From contig NZ_AP025737.1 of NCBI RefSeq assembly GCF_023734115.1, positions 1,240,001 through 1,304,000 of the forward strand: a DNA stretch of 64,000 nt, in the 5' to 3' direction. The position numbers were made by a program, and so were the translations under genes. This document shows positions 15,990 to 27,400 of the stretch, one piece after another; within the stretch, counting starts at the first letter, position 1, and each line of letters opens with the position of its first letter. Source of the DNA: Herbiconiux sp. L3-i23 (lineage in GTDB: Bacteria; Actinomycetota; Actinomycetes; Actinomycetales; Microbacteriaceae). The notes below the pieces were generated by a model, which made no database searches, had not been told where the DNA came from, and worked only from the letters and a program-made list of their open reading frames with translations.

Positions 15990-17420
15990 GTGCCGATCAA
16001 GCCCGACCTCACCCTCACCCTCCCCGACGACCCGGGAGCCCTGCACTTCGTGGGCATCGGCGGCTCCGGCATGAGCGGCATCGCGCGGATGTTCCTGCAG
16101 GAGGGGCACACCGTGTCCGGCTCCGACCGTGACGAGGGTCCCTACCTGCAGGCGCTGCGCGACCTCGGCGCCACCATCACCGTCGGTCACGACGCCGCGA
16201 ACGTGAAGGACGCCGACACCCTCGTCGTGACGAGCGCGCTGTGGGAGGACAACCCCGAGTACGTCGCCGCACGCGAACGCGGCATCCCGGTGCTGCACCG
16301 CTCGCAGGCGCTCAAGTGGCTCACCCTCGGCAAGCGGGTCGTCTCCGTGGCCGGCGCGCACGGCAAGACCACGTCGGCGGGCATGATCATCACCGCCCTC
16401 CTCGAACTCGACGCCGACCCCAACTTCGTGAACGGCGGCATCATCTCCAAGGTCGGCACGAGCGCCGCGCGCGGCGAGAGCGACCTGTTCGTGCTCGAGG
16501 CCGACGAGTCGGACGGATCCTTCCTGCTCTACGACACCGCGATCGCGCTGATCACGAACGTCGACTCCGACCACCTCGACCACTACGGCAGCATCGGCGC
16601 CTTCGACGCGGCGTTCGGCATCTTCGCCGACCGGGCGTCGGAGCTCGTCGTGCTGTCCTCCGACGACTCCGGCACGCAGCGCATCCGCGAGCTCATCGAG
16701 AACAAGAACCTCGTCACCTTCGGCGAGGCCGACGACGCCGATGTCCGCGTCACCGACATCGACGCGGGGGAGCGGGTCTCGTTCAGTGTGACCTGGAAGG
16801 GCGAGACCCACCCGGTCTCGCTCGGGGTGGCCGGACGGCACAACGCCATCAACGCGACCGGCGCGTTCGCCGTGCTCGTCGGCCTCGGCTACGCGCCCGC
16901 CGACGTCGCCCGTGCGCTCGGTGCCTTCGGCGGCACGAAGCGGCGCTTCGAATACAAGGGCGAACGGCGCGGCGTGCGGGTGTTCGACGACTACGCGCAC
17001 CACCCCTCCGAGGCCGCCGCCGCGCTCGCGACCGCGCGCAGCGTCGTCGGCGAGGGGCGCATCATCGCGGTGCACCAGCCCCATCTGTTCAGCCGCACCC
17101 GACTGATGTCGCCGCAGTTCGCGAGCGTCTACGAGGAGCTCGCCGACCACACCATCGTGCTCGACGTCGACGGGGCCCGCGAGGACCCGGTCCCCGGTGT
17201 CAGCGGCGAACTGGTGAGCGCCGAGTTCGACGACCAGAGCAAGGTCGACTTCCTGCCGGACTGGGCCGACGCCGCCTCCCGTGTCGCCGAGATCGCCCGT
17301 GAGGGCGACATCGTCATGACCCTCAGCTGCGGCAGCGTCTACCGCATCGTTCCGCAGCTGCTGGACGCGCTCGACGGCGAGCCCGCGGCCGACTCGGCAT
17401 CGGGCGGCGGAGCAGGGTGA
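15990..17420 (+). CDS. murC: UDP-MurNAc:amino acid ligase MurC
   Basis: This 476-residue cytosolic ligase attaches the first amino acid (L-Ala, or Gly in some Microbacteriaceae) to UDP-MurNAc. [14 protein letters not shown] begins the N-terminal Rossmann domain, and the P-loop reads [12 protein letters not shown] where most enzymes have [17 protein letters not shown] and the C-terminal [13 protein letters not shown] segment are present. GTG 15990 is chosen because the reading frame upstream overlaps murG and only this start gives the standard N-terminus. The stop overlaps the ftsQ start by four bases. Confidence 0.94.
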   Translation: MPIKPDLTLTLPDDPGALHFVGIGGSGMSGIARMFLQEGHTVSGSDRDEGPYLQALRDLGATITVGHDAANVKDADTLVVTSALWEDNPEYVAARERGIPVLHRSQALKWLTLGKRVVSVAGAHGKTTSAGMIITALLELDADPNFVNGGIISKVGTSAARGESDLFVLEADESDGSFLLYDTAIALITNVDSDHLDHYGSIGAFDAAFGIFADRASELVVLSSDDSGTQRIRELIENKNLVTFGEADDADVRVTDIDAGERVSFSVTWKGETHPVSLGVAGRHNAINATGAFAVLVGLGYAPADVARALGAFGGTKRRFEYKGERRGVRVFDDYAHHPSEAAAALATARSVVGEGRIIAVHQPHLFSRTRLMSPQFASVYEELADHTIVLDVDGAREDPVPGVSGELVSAEFDDQSKVDFLPDWADAASRVAEIAREGDIVMTLSCGSVYRIVPQLLDALDGEPAADSASGGGAG

Positions 17421-18343
17421 AGCGTCCCGCGGGATTCACGCCGCCGGCGCCTCCCGTTCCCCCGGAGGCGCCCTCGCGCGCGTCCGGACGGACGGCACCG
17501 CGCCCGGACCGCGCACGCCGCGATCAGGGTCCGACGGCTCCGACCCCGCGCGAAGCGGCCCGCGATGCGGCGGCCGCCGAACGGCGCGCCAAAGCGGACC
17601 TCCGCAGGGCGACTCGGCGCCGCCGACGCAGCGAACGCGCCGAGGTGCGCCGCTTCACCGAGCGCAGGCGCCGCGCCCGAGCCGCCTGGCTGGTGGCGCT
17701 CGCGATGGTCGGCTCGCTCGCCGGGGTGGTCGCTCTCGGCGCGTTCTCGCCGCTGTTCGCGCTGCGCGACATCCAGGTCGAGGGTGCATCGCGGGTCCCC
17801 GTCGAGCAGATCGTCGGGGTCGTGGACGACCAGGTCGGCACCCCGCTGCCGCTGCTCGACTTCTCCCGCATCGAGCAGGGCCTCGGTACCTTGCCGCTGA
17901 TCCAGAGTTACGTGACCGAGTCGCGACCGCCCGGGACGCTCGTCGTGCGCGTCGTCGAGCGCACTCCCGTCGGCGTCCTGCAGCGCGGCGGCGCCTTCGA
18001 GCTGGTCGATTCGGCCGGAGTCGTCGTGGAGTCCTCCGCCGAGCGCATCGCCGGGTACCCGATCATCGCGACGGCCGACGGGGACGTGACGGGCGTCCCG
18101 TTCACGGCCGCCGCTGCGGTGCTCGTCGCTCTGCCGGCCGAGCTGGTGGCGCAGGTCGATTCGGTGACCGCGTCGACGGTCGACGACGTGAGTCTCACCC
18201 TCGTCTCCGGTCAGCGGGTGGTCTGGGGCGGTGCCGACGATTCCGCGCAGAAGGCCGTGCATCTCGCCCGTCTGCTGGCGCAGGCGCCGACCGCGGTGAC
18301 CGAGTACGACGTGTCGTCGCCCGGCGTCGGCATCATCCGCTGA
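17417..18343 (+). CDS. ftsQ: Cell division protein FtsQ (DivIB)
   Basis: This is a 308-residue bitopic division protein. A cytosolic N-terminus of about 95 residues is very rich in Pro, Arg and Ala, then one membrane helix (about 95-117) leads into the extracytoplasmic POTRA domain ([22 protein letters not shown], from about residue 117) and the beta domain with [18 protein letters not shown]. It links FtsL and FtsB to the FtsW-FtsI synthase. GTG 17417 overlaps the murC stop. A 166-base gap separates it from ftsZ, long enough for a promoter. Confidence 0.93.
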   Translation: MKRPAGFTPPAPPVPPEAPSRASGRTAPRPDRARRDQGPTAPTPREAARDAAAAERRAKADLRRATRRRRRSERAEVRRFTERRRRARAAWLVALAMVGSLAGVVALGAFSPLFALRDIQVEGASRVPVEQIVGVVDDQVGTPLPLLDFSRIEQGLGTLPLIQSYVTESRPPGTLVVRVVERTPVGVLQRGGAFELVDSAGVVVESSAERIAGYPIIATADGDVTGVPFTAAAAVLVALPAELVAQVDSVTASTVDDVSLTLVSGQRVVWGGADDSAQKAVHLARLLAQAPTAVTEYDVSSPGVGIIR

Positions 18344-18463
18344 ACCGCGCCCGCAAACCCTCAACCAACGCTTCACGTGCGTTAACCCGACACGCGGCGC
18401 GCCTGAGGAATTGCAGGGGCGTCGCGCGTACCGTCGCACGAGAAGAAATGCATACCCCGCATA

Positions 18464-18492
18464 ACTTTAACCTTCTACCCGAGCTTTAGAGT
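18464..18492 (+). promoter_or_regulatory. Probable ftsZ promoter
   Basis: The ftsQ-ftsZ gap is the most AT-rich stretch of the cluster (18441-18493). TAGAGT (18487-18492) can serve as a -10 box 17 bases before the ftsZ ATG, leaving a short leader with AGGAG at 18499-18503. The -35 is weak, so the assignment is tentative. Confidence 0.4.
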
Positions 18493-18509
18493 TTCCCAGG
18501 AGCAGGCCA

Positions 18510-19679
18510 ATGTCGAACAACCAGAACTACCTGGCCGTGATCAAGGTCGTCGGCGTCGGTGGTGGCGGCGTCAACGCCGTCAACCGCATGATCGAACTCG
18601 GCCTGCGCGGAGTCGAGTTCGTCGCCATCAACACCGACGCGCAGGCGCTGCTGCTCTCCGACGCCGACGTCAAGCTCGACGTCGGCCGCGAGCTGACCCG
18701 CGGACTCGGCGCCGGAGCCGACCCCGAGGTCGGGCGTCGCGCCGCAGAAGACCACGCCGAAGAGATCGAAGAGGCGCTCGCCGGCGCCGACATGGTCTTC
18801 GTCACCGCCGGTGAGGGCGGCGGCACCGGAACCGGTGGCGCTCCCGTCGTCGCACGGATCGCGAAGTCGATCGGCGCCCTCACCATCGGTGTCGTCACCA
18901 AGCCGTTCGCGTTCGAGGGCAAGCGTCGTCAGTCGCAGGCCGAGCGCGGCGTCGAGGCGCTGAAGAACGAGGTCGACACCCTCATCGTCGTCCCGAACGA
19001 CCGTCTGCTCGAAATCAGCGACCGCGGCATCAGCATCATGGAGGCGTTCCAGACCGCCGACCAGGTGCTCCTCGCCGGTGTCCAGGGCATCACCGACCTG
19101 ATCACCACCCCCGGCCTCATCAACCTCGACTTCGCCGACGTGAAAAGCGTCATGCAGGGCGCGGGCTCGGCCCTCATGGGCATCGGCTCGGCACGGGGAG
19201 CCGATCGCGCGATCAAGGCCGCCGAGCTCGCGGTCGCGTCGCCGCTGCTCGAAGCGAGCATCGACGGAGCGCACGGCGTGCTGCTCAGCATCCAGGGCGG
19301 ATCGAACCTCGGCATCTTCGAGATCAACGACGCGGCCAAGCTGGTCCAGGAGGCCGTCCACCCCGAGGCCAACATCATCTTCGGCGCCGTCATCGACGAC
19401 ACCCTCGGCGACGAGGTGCGCGTCACCGTCATCGCCGCAGGCTTCGACGGAGGAGAGCCGGACCCGGCCAAGCGCGACGGCCGTCGCAGCAACTTCGTCG
19501 ACGCGGGGGGAGCCCCCGCGGGCGTCGCGGCCGGCGGCGCGCACGCCGCCGCCGACGGTGCGACCGGATCGCAGGAGTGGGCCGTCGTCGCCGAGACGAC
19601 GACTCTCACCCAGACGACCGACATCGAGGCCGACTACGAGGATGACGACGACCTGGACATCCCCGACTTCCTGAAGTGA
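18510..19679 (+). CDS. ftsZ: Cell division GTPase FtsZ
   Basis: This 389-residue tubulin homologue polymerises into the Z-ring. The N-terminal [14 protein letters not shown], the tubulin signature GGGTGTG (104-110), the NTDAQAL loop and the synergy region are all intact. A variable Ala/Gly-rich linker ends in the conserved [10 protein letters not shown], the peptide that binds partners such as SepF and FtsW. ATG 18510 has AGGAG upstream and its own promoter region. The stop overlaps the start of the YggS-type gene. Confidence 0.98.
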   Translation: MSNNQNYLAVIKVVGVGGGGVNAVNRMIELGLRGVEFVAINTDAQALLLSDADVKLDVGRELTRGLGAGADPEVGRRAAEDHAEEIEEALAGADMVFVTAGEGGGTGTGGAPVVARIAKSIGALTIGVVTKPFAFEGKRRQSQAERGVEALKNEVDTLIVVPNDRLLEISDRGISIMEAFQTADQVLLAGVQGITDLITTPGLINLDFADVKSVMQGAGSALMGIGSARGADRAIKAAELAVASPLLEASIDGAHGVLLSIQGGSNLGIFEINDAAKLVQEAVHPEANIIFGAVIDDTLGDEVRVTVIAAGFDGGEPDPAKRDGRRSNFVDAGGAPAGVAAGGAHAAADGATGSQEWAVVAETTTLTQTTDIEADYEDDDDLDIPDFLK

Positions 19680-20341
19680 GCCTCGACGAGCGGCTCTCCG
19701 GGGTCCGCGATCGGATCGCGGAGGCGTCGCGTCTCGCCGGGCGCGATCCGGGAGAACTCACCCTCGTCGTCGTCACCAAGTTCCAGCCGATCGAGCTGAT
19801 CCGCGATCTCCAGGCACTCGGGGTCCGCGACTTCGGCGAGAGCAGGCATCAGGAGGCGCGCGAGAAGGCGGACGCGCTCGGCGACGACGTGACCTGGCAC
19901 TTCGTCGGTCAGCTGCAGGGCAAGAAAGCCCGACAGGTGCGCGACTACGCCCATGTCATCCACTCGGTCGACCGCGAGTCGCTCGTGCAGGCGCTGGCGT
20001 CGGACGAGCTCGAAACCGACGTCTTCGCCCAGATCAACCTCACCGACGATCCGGCCCGCGGGGGTGTGGCGCCCGGTTCGCTGATGCCTCTGGTCGATCA
20101 GATCCTCGCCGCGCCGGGACTGCGGCTGCGCGGAGTGATGGCGGTGCCGCCGCTCGATGAGGAACCGCGACGGGCGTATGCGCGACTGCGCGGGATGTCC
20201 GAGGCGGTCAGAGGTCGGGCACCGGGCGCGGATGCGATCTCGGCCGGCATGTCCGGCGACTTCGCCGAGGCCATCGCCGAGGGTGCGACACACCTTCGCA
20301 TCGGTACGGCAATCACGGGCGAGCGCCCGCCCCGGGGATAA
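19676..20341 (+). CDS. YggS family pyridoxal-phosphate homeostasis protein
   Basis: This 221-residue TIM-barrel protein carries PLP on Lys35 (LVVVTKFQP). The family controls the free PLP pool and amino acid balance rather than catalysing a known reaction. [25 protein letters not shown] and the phosphate-binding end [25 protein letters not shown] are family hallmarks. GTG 19676 overlaps the ftsZ stop by four bases, the standard place for this gene between ftsZ and sepF. A pgeF-type laccase gene, often present here, is missing. Confidence 0.9.
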   Translation: MSLDERLSGVRDRIAEASRLAGRDPGELTLVVVTKFQPIELIRDLQALGVRDFGESRHQEAREKADALGDDVTWHFVGQLQGKKARQVRDYAHVIHSVDRESLVQALASDELETDVFAQINLTDDPARGGVAPGSLMPLVDQILAAPGLRLRGVMAVPPLDEEPRRAYARLRGMSEAVRGRAPGADAISAGMSGDFAEAIAEGATHLRIGTAITGERPPRG

Positions 20342-20375
20342 CGTGGAATTTCGAAGCCACCCCGGAGGTACCGAA

Positions 20376-20840
20376 ATGTCCAACCCCATCCGCAAGACGA
20401 TGGTCTACCTCGGCCTCGCCGACGAGGATTACGACGAGCAGCTCGACGCGCCCGCCGCTCCCGTCCAGCAGCAGCCGACGTCCGCTCCCGCCCAAGGCCG
20501 TGCCACGGTGACTGCTCTCCCGAAGCGTCAGCCCCGCATCGCCGCCGTCGCCCCGGCTGCAGAGATGAACGAGATCCTCACCGTCCACCCGCGTCAGTAC
20601 AAGGACGCCCAGGTCATCGCCGAGAGCTTCCGTGAGGGAGTCCCGGTGATCATCAACCTCTCCCAGATGAGCGAGACCGACGCCCGCCGCCTGATCGACT
20701 TCGCGAGCGGCCTGTCGCAGGGCCTCTACGGCAAGATCGAGCGCGTCACCAACAAGGTCTTCCTTCTCTCGCCCGCGCACGTCGCCGTGTCGGGCGAGGG
20801 TGCCGGCGAGACCGACGTCGAGGCCGCTTTCACCCAGTGA
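20376..20840 (+). CDS. sepF: Cell division protein SepF
   Basis: This 154-residue protein anchors and bundles FtsZ filaments at the membrane. The N-terminal [18 protein letters not shown] is the membrane-targeting region, a Pro/Gln/Ala-rich linker follows, and the C-terminal SepF domain (about 70-145) contains [19 protein letters not shown] and [26 protein letters not shown] 20376 has GGAGG eight bases upstream. It acts with FtsZ, encoded two genes upstream, through the IPDFL-type C-terminal peptide. Confidence 0.95.
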   Translation: MSNPIRKTMVYLGLADEDYDEQLDAPAAPVQQQPTSAPAQGRATVTALPKRQPRIAAVAPAAEMNEILTVHPRQYKDAQVIAESFREGVPVIINLSQMSETDARRLIDFASGLSQGLYGKIERVTNKVFLLSPAHVAVSGEGAGETDVEAAFTQ

Positions 20841-20853
20841 GGCCTCCCCGGTC

Positions 20854-20884
20854 GAGCGGGCCCTTCCCCCCACGGGCCCGCCTC
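20854..20884 (+). terminator. GC-rich hairpin after sepF
   Basis: GAGCGGGCCC (20854-20863) pairs with GGGCCCGCCTC (20874-20884) with one bulged G. No T-run follows, so it is a weak terminator or mRNA 3'-end stabiliser between sepF and yggT. Confidence 0.45.
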
Positions 20885-20979
20885 GTCCGTGTGCGCCGGG
20901 ACGCCGCCTCCGTGCTGACCGACGCCGTCGGTAAGAAGCACTGTCGGGCAAGCACGACGCGGGATGGTTGGATAGACGG

Positions 20980-21285
20980 GTGACCGCCCTTACTCCCTTG
21001 GCGATCGTCGGACTCGTCCTGTACTTCGCGCTGCTGCTCTACTTCTTCGTGATGTGGGCGCGCTTCGCTCTCGATCTCGTACAGTCGTTCTCGCGATCGT
21101 GGCGGCCCCGGGGGCCGCTGCTCGTCGTCGCCGAGGTGACCTACACCGTGACCGACCCGCCGATCCGCTTCTTCCGGCGCCTCATCCCGCCGCTGCGCAT
21201 CGGCGCCATCGCGCTCGACTTCGGGTGGAGCATCACGATGCTGCTCGTCATCGTCGCGATGTACATCGTCGCGCGCATCGGCTGA
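20980..21285 (+). CDS. YggT family membrane protein
   Basis: This is a 101-residue integral membrane protein. Two hydrophobic segments (about residues 5-29 and 76-99) flank a polar stretch with YTVTDPPIRFFRRLIPPLRIG, the YGGT family motif. The family sits between sepF and divIVA in actinobacteria and is linked genetically to division and envelope functions, with no proven biochemical role. GTG 20980 is used; a TTG four codons upstream is possible. No good ribosome binding site is visible. Confidence 0.88.
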   Translation: MTALTPLAIVGLVLYFALLLYFFVMWARFALDLVQSFSRSWRPRGPLLVVAEVTYTVTDPPIRFFRRLIPPLRIGAIALDFGWSITMLLVIVAMYIVARIG

Positions 21286-21309
21286 GCCGTCGCGGGCGGC
21301 CTTCGCGTC

Positions 21310-21338
21310 TTACCGCGCTCCGTGCGGCCCGGTATTGT
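21310..21338 (+). promoter_or_regulatory. Probable divIVA promoter
   Basis: TTACCG (21310-21315) and TATTGT (21333-21338) are separated by 17 bases, giving a plausible -35/-10 pair about 100 bases before the divIVA ATG. The implied leader of roughly 95 bases has no clear gene in it. Confidence 0.4.
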
Positions 21339-21440
21339 TGAATGCACGAAACGTGGCCCCTGTTCGGGTGTGAATCGCCTCCTGGGCGCTAGCGTTGAGC
21401 AGGTCCAAAACCCAAGAGTTCCTAGAAGGTGGCTAAAGAT

Positions 21441-22115
21441 ATGGCACTCACGCCGGAAGACGTCGTCAACAAGCGATTCCAGCCGACCAAATTCCGTGAG
21501 GGCTACGACCAGGACGAGGTCGACGACTTCCTCGACGAGGTCGTCGTCGAACTGCGCCGCCTCGGGCAGGAGAACGAGGACCTCCGCCAGCGTCTGATCG
21601 CCAGCGAGTCGCGCATCGCGGAGCTGCAGCGCTCCGGCAGCGCCGCGCCCGCTCCTGCGGCCGCCGCCGGTGCCGAGACGCCGCAGCCCGCGCCCGCTCA
21701 GCCGGCCGCGTCGCTGCCCTACCCGACGGCCGCCGTCGACGCCAGCGCGATCGATCCGTCGAACACCAACAACCTCCTGCAGCTCGCCCGCCGCCTCCAC
21801 GAGGAGCACGTGCGCGAGGGCATCGAGAAGCGCGACGCGCTCATCGCCGAGGGGCACGCCACCGCCGCTCGCGTGGTCGCCGAGGCCGAGGCCAAGCAGC
21901 GCTCGCAGATCAGCTCCCTCGACCAGGAGCGCGCGCTCCTCGAGCACCGCATCGACGAGCTGCGCACCTTCGAGCGCGAGTACCGCCAGAACCTCAAGGG
22001 CTACATCGAGGGTCAGCTGCGCGAGCTCGACTCGTCGAACATCGTGAACACCGGCAACTACGGCAACATGAACGTCAGCCAGCCGCCGAGCTTCCAGGCT
22101 TTTGGCCAGTCCTGA
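21441..22115 (+). CDS. divIVA: Polar growth protein DivIVA (Wag31)
   Basis: This is a 224-residue coiled-coil scaffold that marks curved membrane at the poles and recruits the elongation machinery in actinobacteria. The N-terminal membrane-binding domain begins MALTPEDVVNKRFQPTKF and contains the YDQDEVDDFLDEVV motif. An Ala/Pro-rich linker (about 70-105) precedes a second coiled coil (about 110-205). ATG 21441 is chosen because AGAAGGTGG is well spaced before it; GTG 21429 would add four residues. In mycobacteria the orthologue is essential and phosphorylated. Confidence 0.95.
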   Translation: MALTPEDVVNKRFQPTKFREGYDQDEVDDFLDEVVVELRRLGQENEDLRQRLIASESRIAELQRSGSAAPAPAAAAGAETPQPAPAQPAASLPYPTAAVDASAIDPSNTNNLLQLARRLHEEHVREGIEKRDALIAEGHATAARVVAEAEAKQRSQISSLDQERALLEHRIDELRTFEREYRQNLKGYIEGQLRELDSSNIVNTGNYGNMNVSQPPSFQAFGQS

Positions 22116-22749
22116 TCAGAGCGGTTCCGACCGCAACGCCGACGACCTCGCGACCCCCGGCGGCAGGAAAGCGGTGCGCGGCCTCGACGGCCGCGTGCTG
22201 ATCCTGCTCGCCGCGGTCGCGGTGGTCGTCTACGCGTTCGATCAGCTGAGCAAGATCTGGGTCGTCAGCACCCTCGAGCCGGGTGTCGCGGTGCCCGTCA
22301 TCGGCGAACTGCTCGAGTTCCGGTTCGTCCGCAACCCTGGCGCGGCCTTCTCGCTCGCGAGCGGGTCCACCTGGATCTTCTCGATCGTCGCCGCGTCGGT
22401 CGCCGTGTTCATCGTCTGGTTCGCCAGGCGCATCCGGTCGCTGGCGTGGGGCACCCTCTTCGGGCTGCTCCTCGGCGGAACGGTCGGCAACCTCACCGAC
22501 CGGCTGTTCCGCGAGCCGGGTTTCGGCACCGGCCACGTCGTCGACTTCCTCACCATCTGGGGTTTCCCGGCGATCTTCAACATCGCCGACGTCGCCATCG
22601 TGTCGAGCATGGGACTGTTCATCCTGCTCACGCTCCGCGGAGTGGGGCTCGACGGTAGCCGCTCGTCGGCCCGTCGCAAGGAGTCCCCGTCGGACAGCGG
22701 TCGTCCCGACGAGGGCACCGCGCCCCGCGTCACGCCCGACTCGGTCTGA
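22102..22749 (+). CDS. lspA: Lipoprotein signal peptidase LspA
   Basis: This 215-residue four-helix membrane aspartyl protease cleaves prolipoproteins after lipidation; the CtaC lipoprotein at 34685 is a likely substrate. The motifs DQLSKIW (47-53), RNPGAAFSL, GNLTDRLFREPG, VVDF with catalytic Asp148, and FNIAD with catalytic Asp163 are present. The Ser/Pro-rich tail is longer than in E. coli. TTG 22102 overlaps the end of divIVA; a GTG at 22174 is the main alternative, so the start is uncertain. Confidence 0.93.
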   Translation: MASPDQSGSDRNADDLATPGGRKAVRGLDGRVLILLAAVAVVVYAFDQLSKIWVVSTLEPGVAVPVIGELLEFRFVRNPGAAFSLASGSTWIFSIVAASVAVFIVWFARRIRSLAWGTLFGLLLGGTVGNLTDRLFREPGFGTGHVVDFLTIWGFPAIFNIADVAIVSSMGLFILLTLRGVGLDGSRSSARRKESPSDSGRPDEGTAPRVTPDSV

Positions 22750-22761
22750 TCCCACCCTCCG

Positions 22762-23682
22762 ATGGTCAGTAGCCGCAGCATGCCCGTCCCCGACGGGCTG
22801 AACGACTCGCGTGTCGATGCCGGGCTCGCGAAGCTCCTCGGCTTCTCGCGGACGCTCGCCGCCGAGGTCGCCGAACAGGGCGGAGTGCTCCTCGACGGTC
22901 GTCCGCTCGGCAAGTCCGACCGGCTCCGCGCCGGCGGCTGGCTCGAGGTGACCTGGACCGAGCGGTCGGCGCCGCAGATCGAGCCGATCCCCGTCCCCGA
23001 CCTGCGCATCGTCCACGACGACGACGACATCGTGGTGGTCGACAAGCCGGTCGGTGTGGCCGCGCATCCGTCACCCGGCTGGAGCGGACCGACCGTGGTC
23101 GGCGCCCTCGCCGCGGCGGGGTACCGCATCAGCACCTCGGGCGCCGCGGAGCGGGCAGGTGTCGTCCATCGCCTCGACGCCGGGACGAGCGGCCTGATGG
23201 TCGTCGCGAAGAGCGAGCACGCGTACACGGTGTTGAAACGGGCGTTCAAGGAGCGCGAGGTCGAGAAGATCTACCACGCCGTGGTGCAGGGGCACCCCGA
23301 TCCGTTCGAGGGCACCATCGACGCCCCGATCGGCCGGCACCCGCGCTCGGATTGGAAGTTCGCGGTGACCGCCGACGGCAAACCGTCGGTGACGCACTAC
23401 GAGACTCTCGAGGCGTACCCCTCGGCGACACTGCTCGAGATCCACCTCGAGACGGGGCGCACGCATCAGATCCGTGTGCACATGGCCGCGCAGCGGCACC
23501 CGTGCGTCGGCGACGCGATGTACGGCGCCGACCCGGTGCTCTCGGAGCGGCTCGGACTGACGAGGCAGTGGCTGCACGCGATGCGCCTCGGTTTCCGCCA
23601 CCCGTCGACGGGGGAGTGGGTGTCGTTCGAGAGCGTGTACCCGGCGGACCTGCAGCACGCCCTCGACATCCTCGACTCCTGA
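22762..23682 (+). CDS. rluD: RluA/RluD family 23S rRNA pseudouridine synthase
   Basis: This 306-residue enzyme isomerises uridine in 23S rRNA. An N-terminal S4 RNA-binding domain (about 16-72) is followed by the catalytic domain with [17 protein letters not shown], holding the catalytic Asp, and the [13 protein letters not shown] motif. RluD-type position specificity (helix 69) is inferred from its usual place after lspA. ATG 22762 lies 12 bases after the lspA stop, suggesting cotranscription. The length is normal. Confidence 0.9.
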   Translation: MVSSRSMPVPDGLNDSRVDAGLAKLLGFSRTLAAEVAEQGGVLLDGRPLGKSDRLRAGGWLEVTWTERSAPQIEPIPVPDLRIVHDDDDIVVVDKPVGVAAHPSPGWSGPTVVGALAAAGYRISTSGAAERAGVVHRLDAGTSGLMVVAKSEHAYTVLKRAFKEREVEKIYHAVVQGHPDPFEGTIDAPIGRHPRSDWKFAVTADGKPSVTHYETLEAYPSATLLEIHLETGRTHQIRVHMAAQRHPCVGDAMYGADPVLSERLGLTRQWLHAMRLGFRHPSTGEWVSFESVYPADLQHALDILDS

Positions 23683-23746
23683 CGCACCGGTAGACACTTA
23701 TTCGCGCCGCGAGCACGGCGTCGGTGGTGGGGAGCATGATGGCCGT

Positions 23747-24322
23747 ATGGTCATCGAGGTCCGGCCCGCCGACGTCTTCGACGACGTCGCCCAGGTGTTG
23801 GGGCCGAAACGGCCCGACGCGAACGTGTGCTGGTGTCTCAGTTATCGCGTCGACTCGCGCACCAACCGCGAGCTCGTCGGGCCGGCGCGGGGCGAGAGGG
23901 TGCGCGAGCTGTGCGCCGCCGTTCCCGCTCCGGGGGTGCTCGCCTACGACGGCGACGAGCCGGTCGGGTGGGCGGGGGTCGCGCCGCGTGCGGAGCTGAA
24001 CAGCTTCGCGAAGAGCAGGCGCATCCCGCACGTCGACGACCTGCCGGTGTGGACCGTGTGGTGCATCCGAGTGCGGCCCGGACACCGCGGCGAGGGCATC
24101 AGCCACGCGCTCCTCGAGGGGGCGACGGCCTTCGCCCGCGCGGGCGGGGCGCCGGCGATCGAGGGCTACCCGGTCGACAACGAGGGCGAGAAGGTCGACC
24201 TCACCATGGCGTACGTCGGAACCCGCGGCCTGTTCGAGAAGGCCGGTTTCCGCAAGGCGGCCGACACCGAATCGGTGCTCGCCGGCTTCCCGAGAGTGGT
24301 GATGCGACTCGACCTCCGATGA
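23747..24322 (+). CDS. GNAT family N-acetyltransferase
   Basis: This is a 191-residue acetyltransferase-like protein. The acetyl-CoA binding motif A appears as VWCIRVRPGHRGEGISHALL (about 103-122), and the fold ends with LFEKAGFRKAA. An N-terminal segment with CWCLSYR is typical of a poorly characterised GNAT branch often annotated only as acetyltransferase. The substrate is unknown. It stands alone between the rluD-type gene and dnaE1, with ATG 23747 supported by the position of motif A. No operon signal is visible. Confidence 0.8.
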   Translation: MVIEVRPADVFDDVAQVLGPKRPDANVCWCLSYRVDSRTNRELVGPARGERVRELCAAVPAPGVLAYDGDEPVGWAGVAPRAELNSFAKSRRIPHVDDLPVWTVWCIRVRPGHRGEGISHALLEGATAFARAGGAPAIEGYPVDNEGEKVDLTMAYVGTRGLFEKAGFRKAADTESVLAGFPRVVMRLDLR

Positions 24323-24451
24323 CGTATCGATGCCTCGCGGAGCGTCGCCTCGCCGACCCTCCCGGGCGCCGCTTAGACTTCTGCTCCACCCGGCATCCAC
24401 ACCCGCCGCGACACCCGCGCGGCCTGTCGTTCCCAGCTAGAAAGCGACCAG

Positions 24452-27400
24452 TTGGCTACCTCCGGCGATTCCTTCGTCCACCTCCACGTGCACAGCGAGT
24501 ACTCGATGCTCGACGGAGCCGCGCAGGTGAAACCCCTGATCGCGGCCGCAGTCGAGAAGGGAATGCCCGCCGTCGCGGTCACCGACCACGGCAACGTCTT
24601 CGGCGCCTACGACTTCTGGAAGAGCGCGACGGCTGCGGGCATCAAGCCCATCATCGGCACCGAGGCGTACCTCACCCCGGGCACCCACCGCAGCGACAAG
24701 ACCCGCATCCGATGGGGCGACGGCGGGGGCGACGACGTCTCCGGCTCGGGTGCCTACACGCACATGACCCTGCTCTCATCGACGAACGAGGGCATGCACA
24801 ACCTGTTCCGGTTGAGCTCCCGCGCGTCGATCGAGGGCTACTACTTCAAGCCGCGCATGGACCGCGAGCTGCTCGAGACCTACTCGAAGGGCCTCATCGC
24901 CACGACCGGCTGCCCGTCGGGCGAGGTGCAGACCCGGCTTCGGCTCGGGCAGTACGAGGAGGCGAAGAAGGCGGCGGCCGACTTCCGCGACATCTTCGGC
25001 AAGGAGAACTTCTTCGCCGAGATCATGGATCACGGGCTCGGCATCGAGCGGCGCATCATGAGCGACCTGATCCGGCTAGCCAAAGACCTCGACCTGCCGC
25101 TCGTCGCGACCAACGACCTGCACTACACGCACGCCCACGACGCGACCTCGCACGCCGCCCTGCTCTGCGTGCAGTCGGGCTCGACCCTCGACGACCCCAA
25201 CCGGTTCAAGTTCGACGCCGACGAGTTCTACCTGAAGTCCGCGTCGGAGATGCGGCAGATCTTCCGCGACCACCCCGAAGCGTGCGACAACACGCTGCTC
25301 ATCGCCGAGCGGTGCGACGTGCAGTTCAACGAAGCTGCGAACTACATGCCGCGCTACCCCTGCCCTCCCGGAGAGAACGAGGACAGCTGGCTGGTCAAGG
25401 AGATCGAGACCGGGCTGCACTACCGCTACCCGAACGGCATCCCCGATGACGTGCGCAAGCGCGCCGAGTACGAGACCGGCATCATCATCCAGATGGGCTT
25501 CAGCGGCTACTTCCTCGTCGTCGCCGACTTCATCAACTGGAGCAAGAACAACGGCATCCGCGTCGGCCCCGGCCGCGGCTCGGGCGCCGGCTCGATGGTT
25601 GCCTACGCGATGAAGATCACCGACCTCGACCCCATCCGCCACGGCCTCATCTTCGAGCGGTTCCTCAACCCCGACCGCGTCTCCATGCCCGACTTCGACG
25701 TCGACTTCGACGACCGTCGCCGCGGCGAGGTCATCAAGTACGTCACCGAGAAGTACGGCGACGACCGCGTCGCCCAGATCGTCACCTACGGCACCATCAA
25801 GGCCAAGCAGGCGCTGAAGGACAGCTCGCGCGTGCTCGGCTTCCCGTTCGGCATGGGCGACAAGCTCACCAAGGCGATGCCGCCCGCCATCATGGGCAAG
25901 GACATCCCGCTCTCCGGCATCTTCGACAAGAGCCACGAGCGCTACAAGGAGGCCGTCGACATCCGGGCGGTCATCGAGTCCGACCCCGAGGCGAAGACGG
26001 TGTTCGACACCGCGCTCGGCCTCGAGAACCTGAAGCGCCAGTGGGGCGTGCACGCGGCCGGCGTGATCATGTCGAGCGAGCCGCTGCTCGACATCATCCC
26101 CATCATGAAGCGCGAGCAGGACGGCCAGATCGTCACGCAGTTCGACTATCCGGCCTGCGAGTCGCTCGGCCTGATCAAGATGGACTTCCTCGGCCTGCGC
26201 AACCTCACGATCATCGACGACGCGCTCGACAACATCGAGGCGAACCGCGGTCACCGACCGGTGCTCGAACAGCTCGAACTCGACGACGTGCCCACCTACC
26301 AGCTGCTCGCCCGCGGCGACACGCTCGGGGTGTTCCAGTTCGACGGCGGGCCGATGCGCGCGCTGCTGCGCCTCATGCGCCCCGACAACTTCGAGGACAT
26401 CTCCGCCGTCGGCGCGCTCTACCGGCCCGGCCCGATGGGCGCGAACTCGCACACCAACTACGCGCTGCGCAAGAACGGTGCGCAGGAGATCGTGCCGATC
26501 CACCCCGAGCTGGCCGAGCCGCTCGAAGACATCCTCGGCACCACCTACGGCCTGATCGTGTATCAGGAGCAGGTCATGTCGATCGCGCAGAAGCTCGCCG
26601 GCTACTCGCTCGGACAGGCCGACCTGCTGCGCCGCGCGATGGGCAAGAAGAAGAAGTCCGAGCTGGACAAGCAGTTCGCCGGCTTCAAAGCGGGCATGAA
26701 CGAGCGCGGATACTCCGACGCGGCGGTCAAGACCCTCTGGGACATCCTGCTGCCGTTCTCCGACTACGCCTTCAACAAGGCGCACTCGGCCGCGTACGGG
26801 GTGGTCAGCTACTGGACCGCCTACCTCAAAGCGCACCACCCGGCCGAGTACATGGCGGCGCTGCTCACGAGCGTCGGCGACGCCCGCGACAAGCTCGCGG
26901 TGTACCTCAACGAGTGCCGCCGCATGAAGATCCAAGTGCTGCCGCCCGACGTCAACGAGTCGATCGGCTACTTCGCGGCCGTCGGCGACGACATCCGCTT
27001 CGGCCTCGGCGCCGTGCGCAACGTCGGCTTCAACGTCGTCGACCTCATCCGCAAGGCCCGCGAGGAGAAGGGACGCTTCACCTCGTTCCACGACTTCCTC
27101 CGCAAGGTGCCCATCGCGGTCGCCAACAAGCGCACCGTCGAGTCTCTGATCAAGGCGGGCGCCTTCGACACCTTCGGCGCGACGCGCCGGGCGCTGCTCG
27201 AGATCCACGAGTCGGCGGTCGAGGCGGCCGTGTCCATCAAGCGCAACGAGGCGAACGGCCAGGTCGACCTGTTCGGCGGCATGTTCGACTTCGAAGAGGA
27301 GCCCGACAAGGTCCCCGAACGCCCCGAGTGGCAGAAGCGCGAGAAGCTCGCCTTCGAACGCGAGATGCTCGGCCTCTACGTCTCCGACCACCCCCTCGCG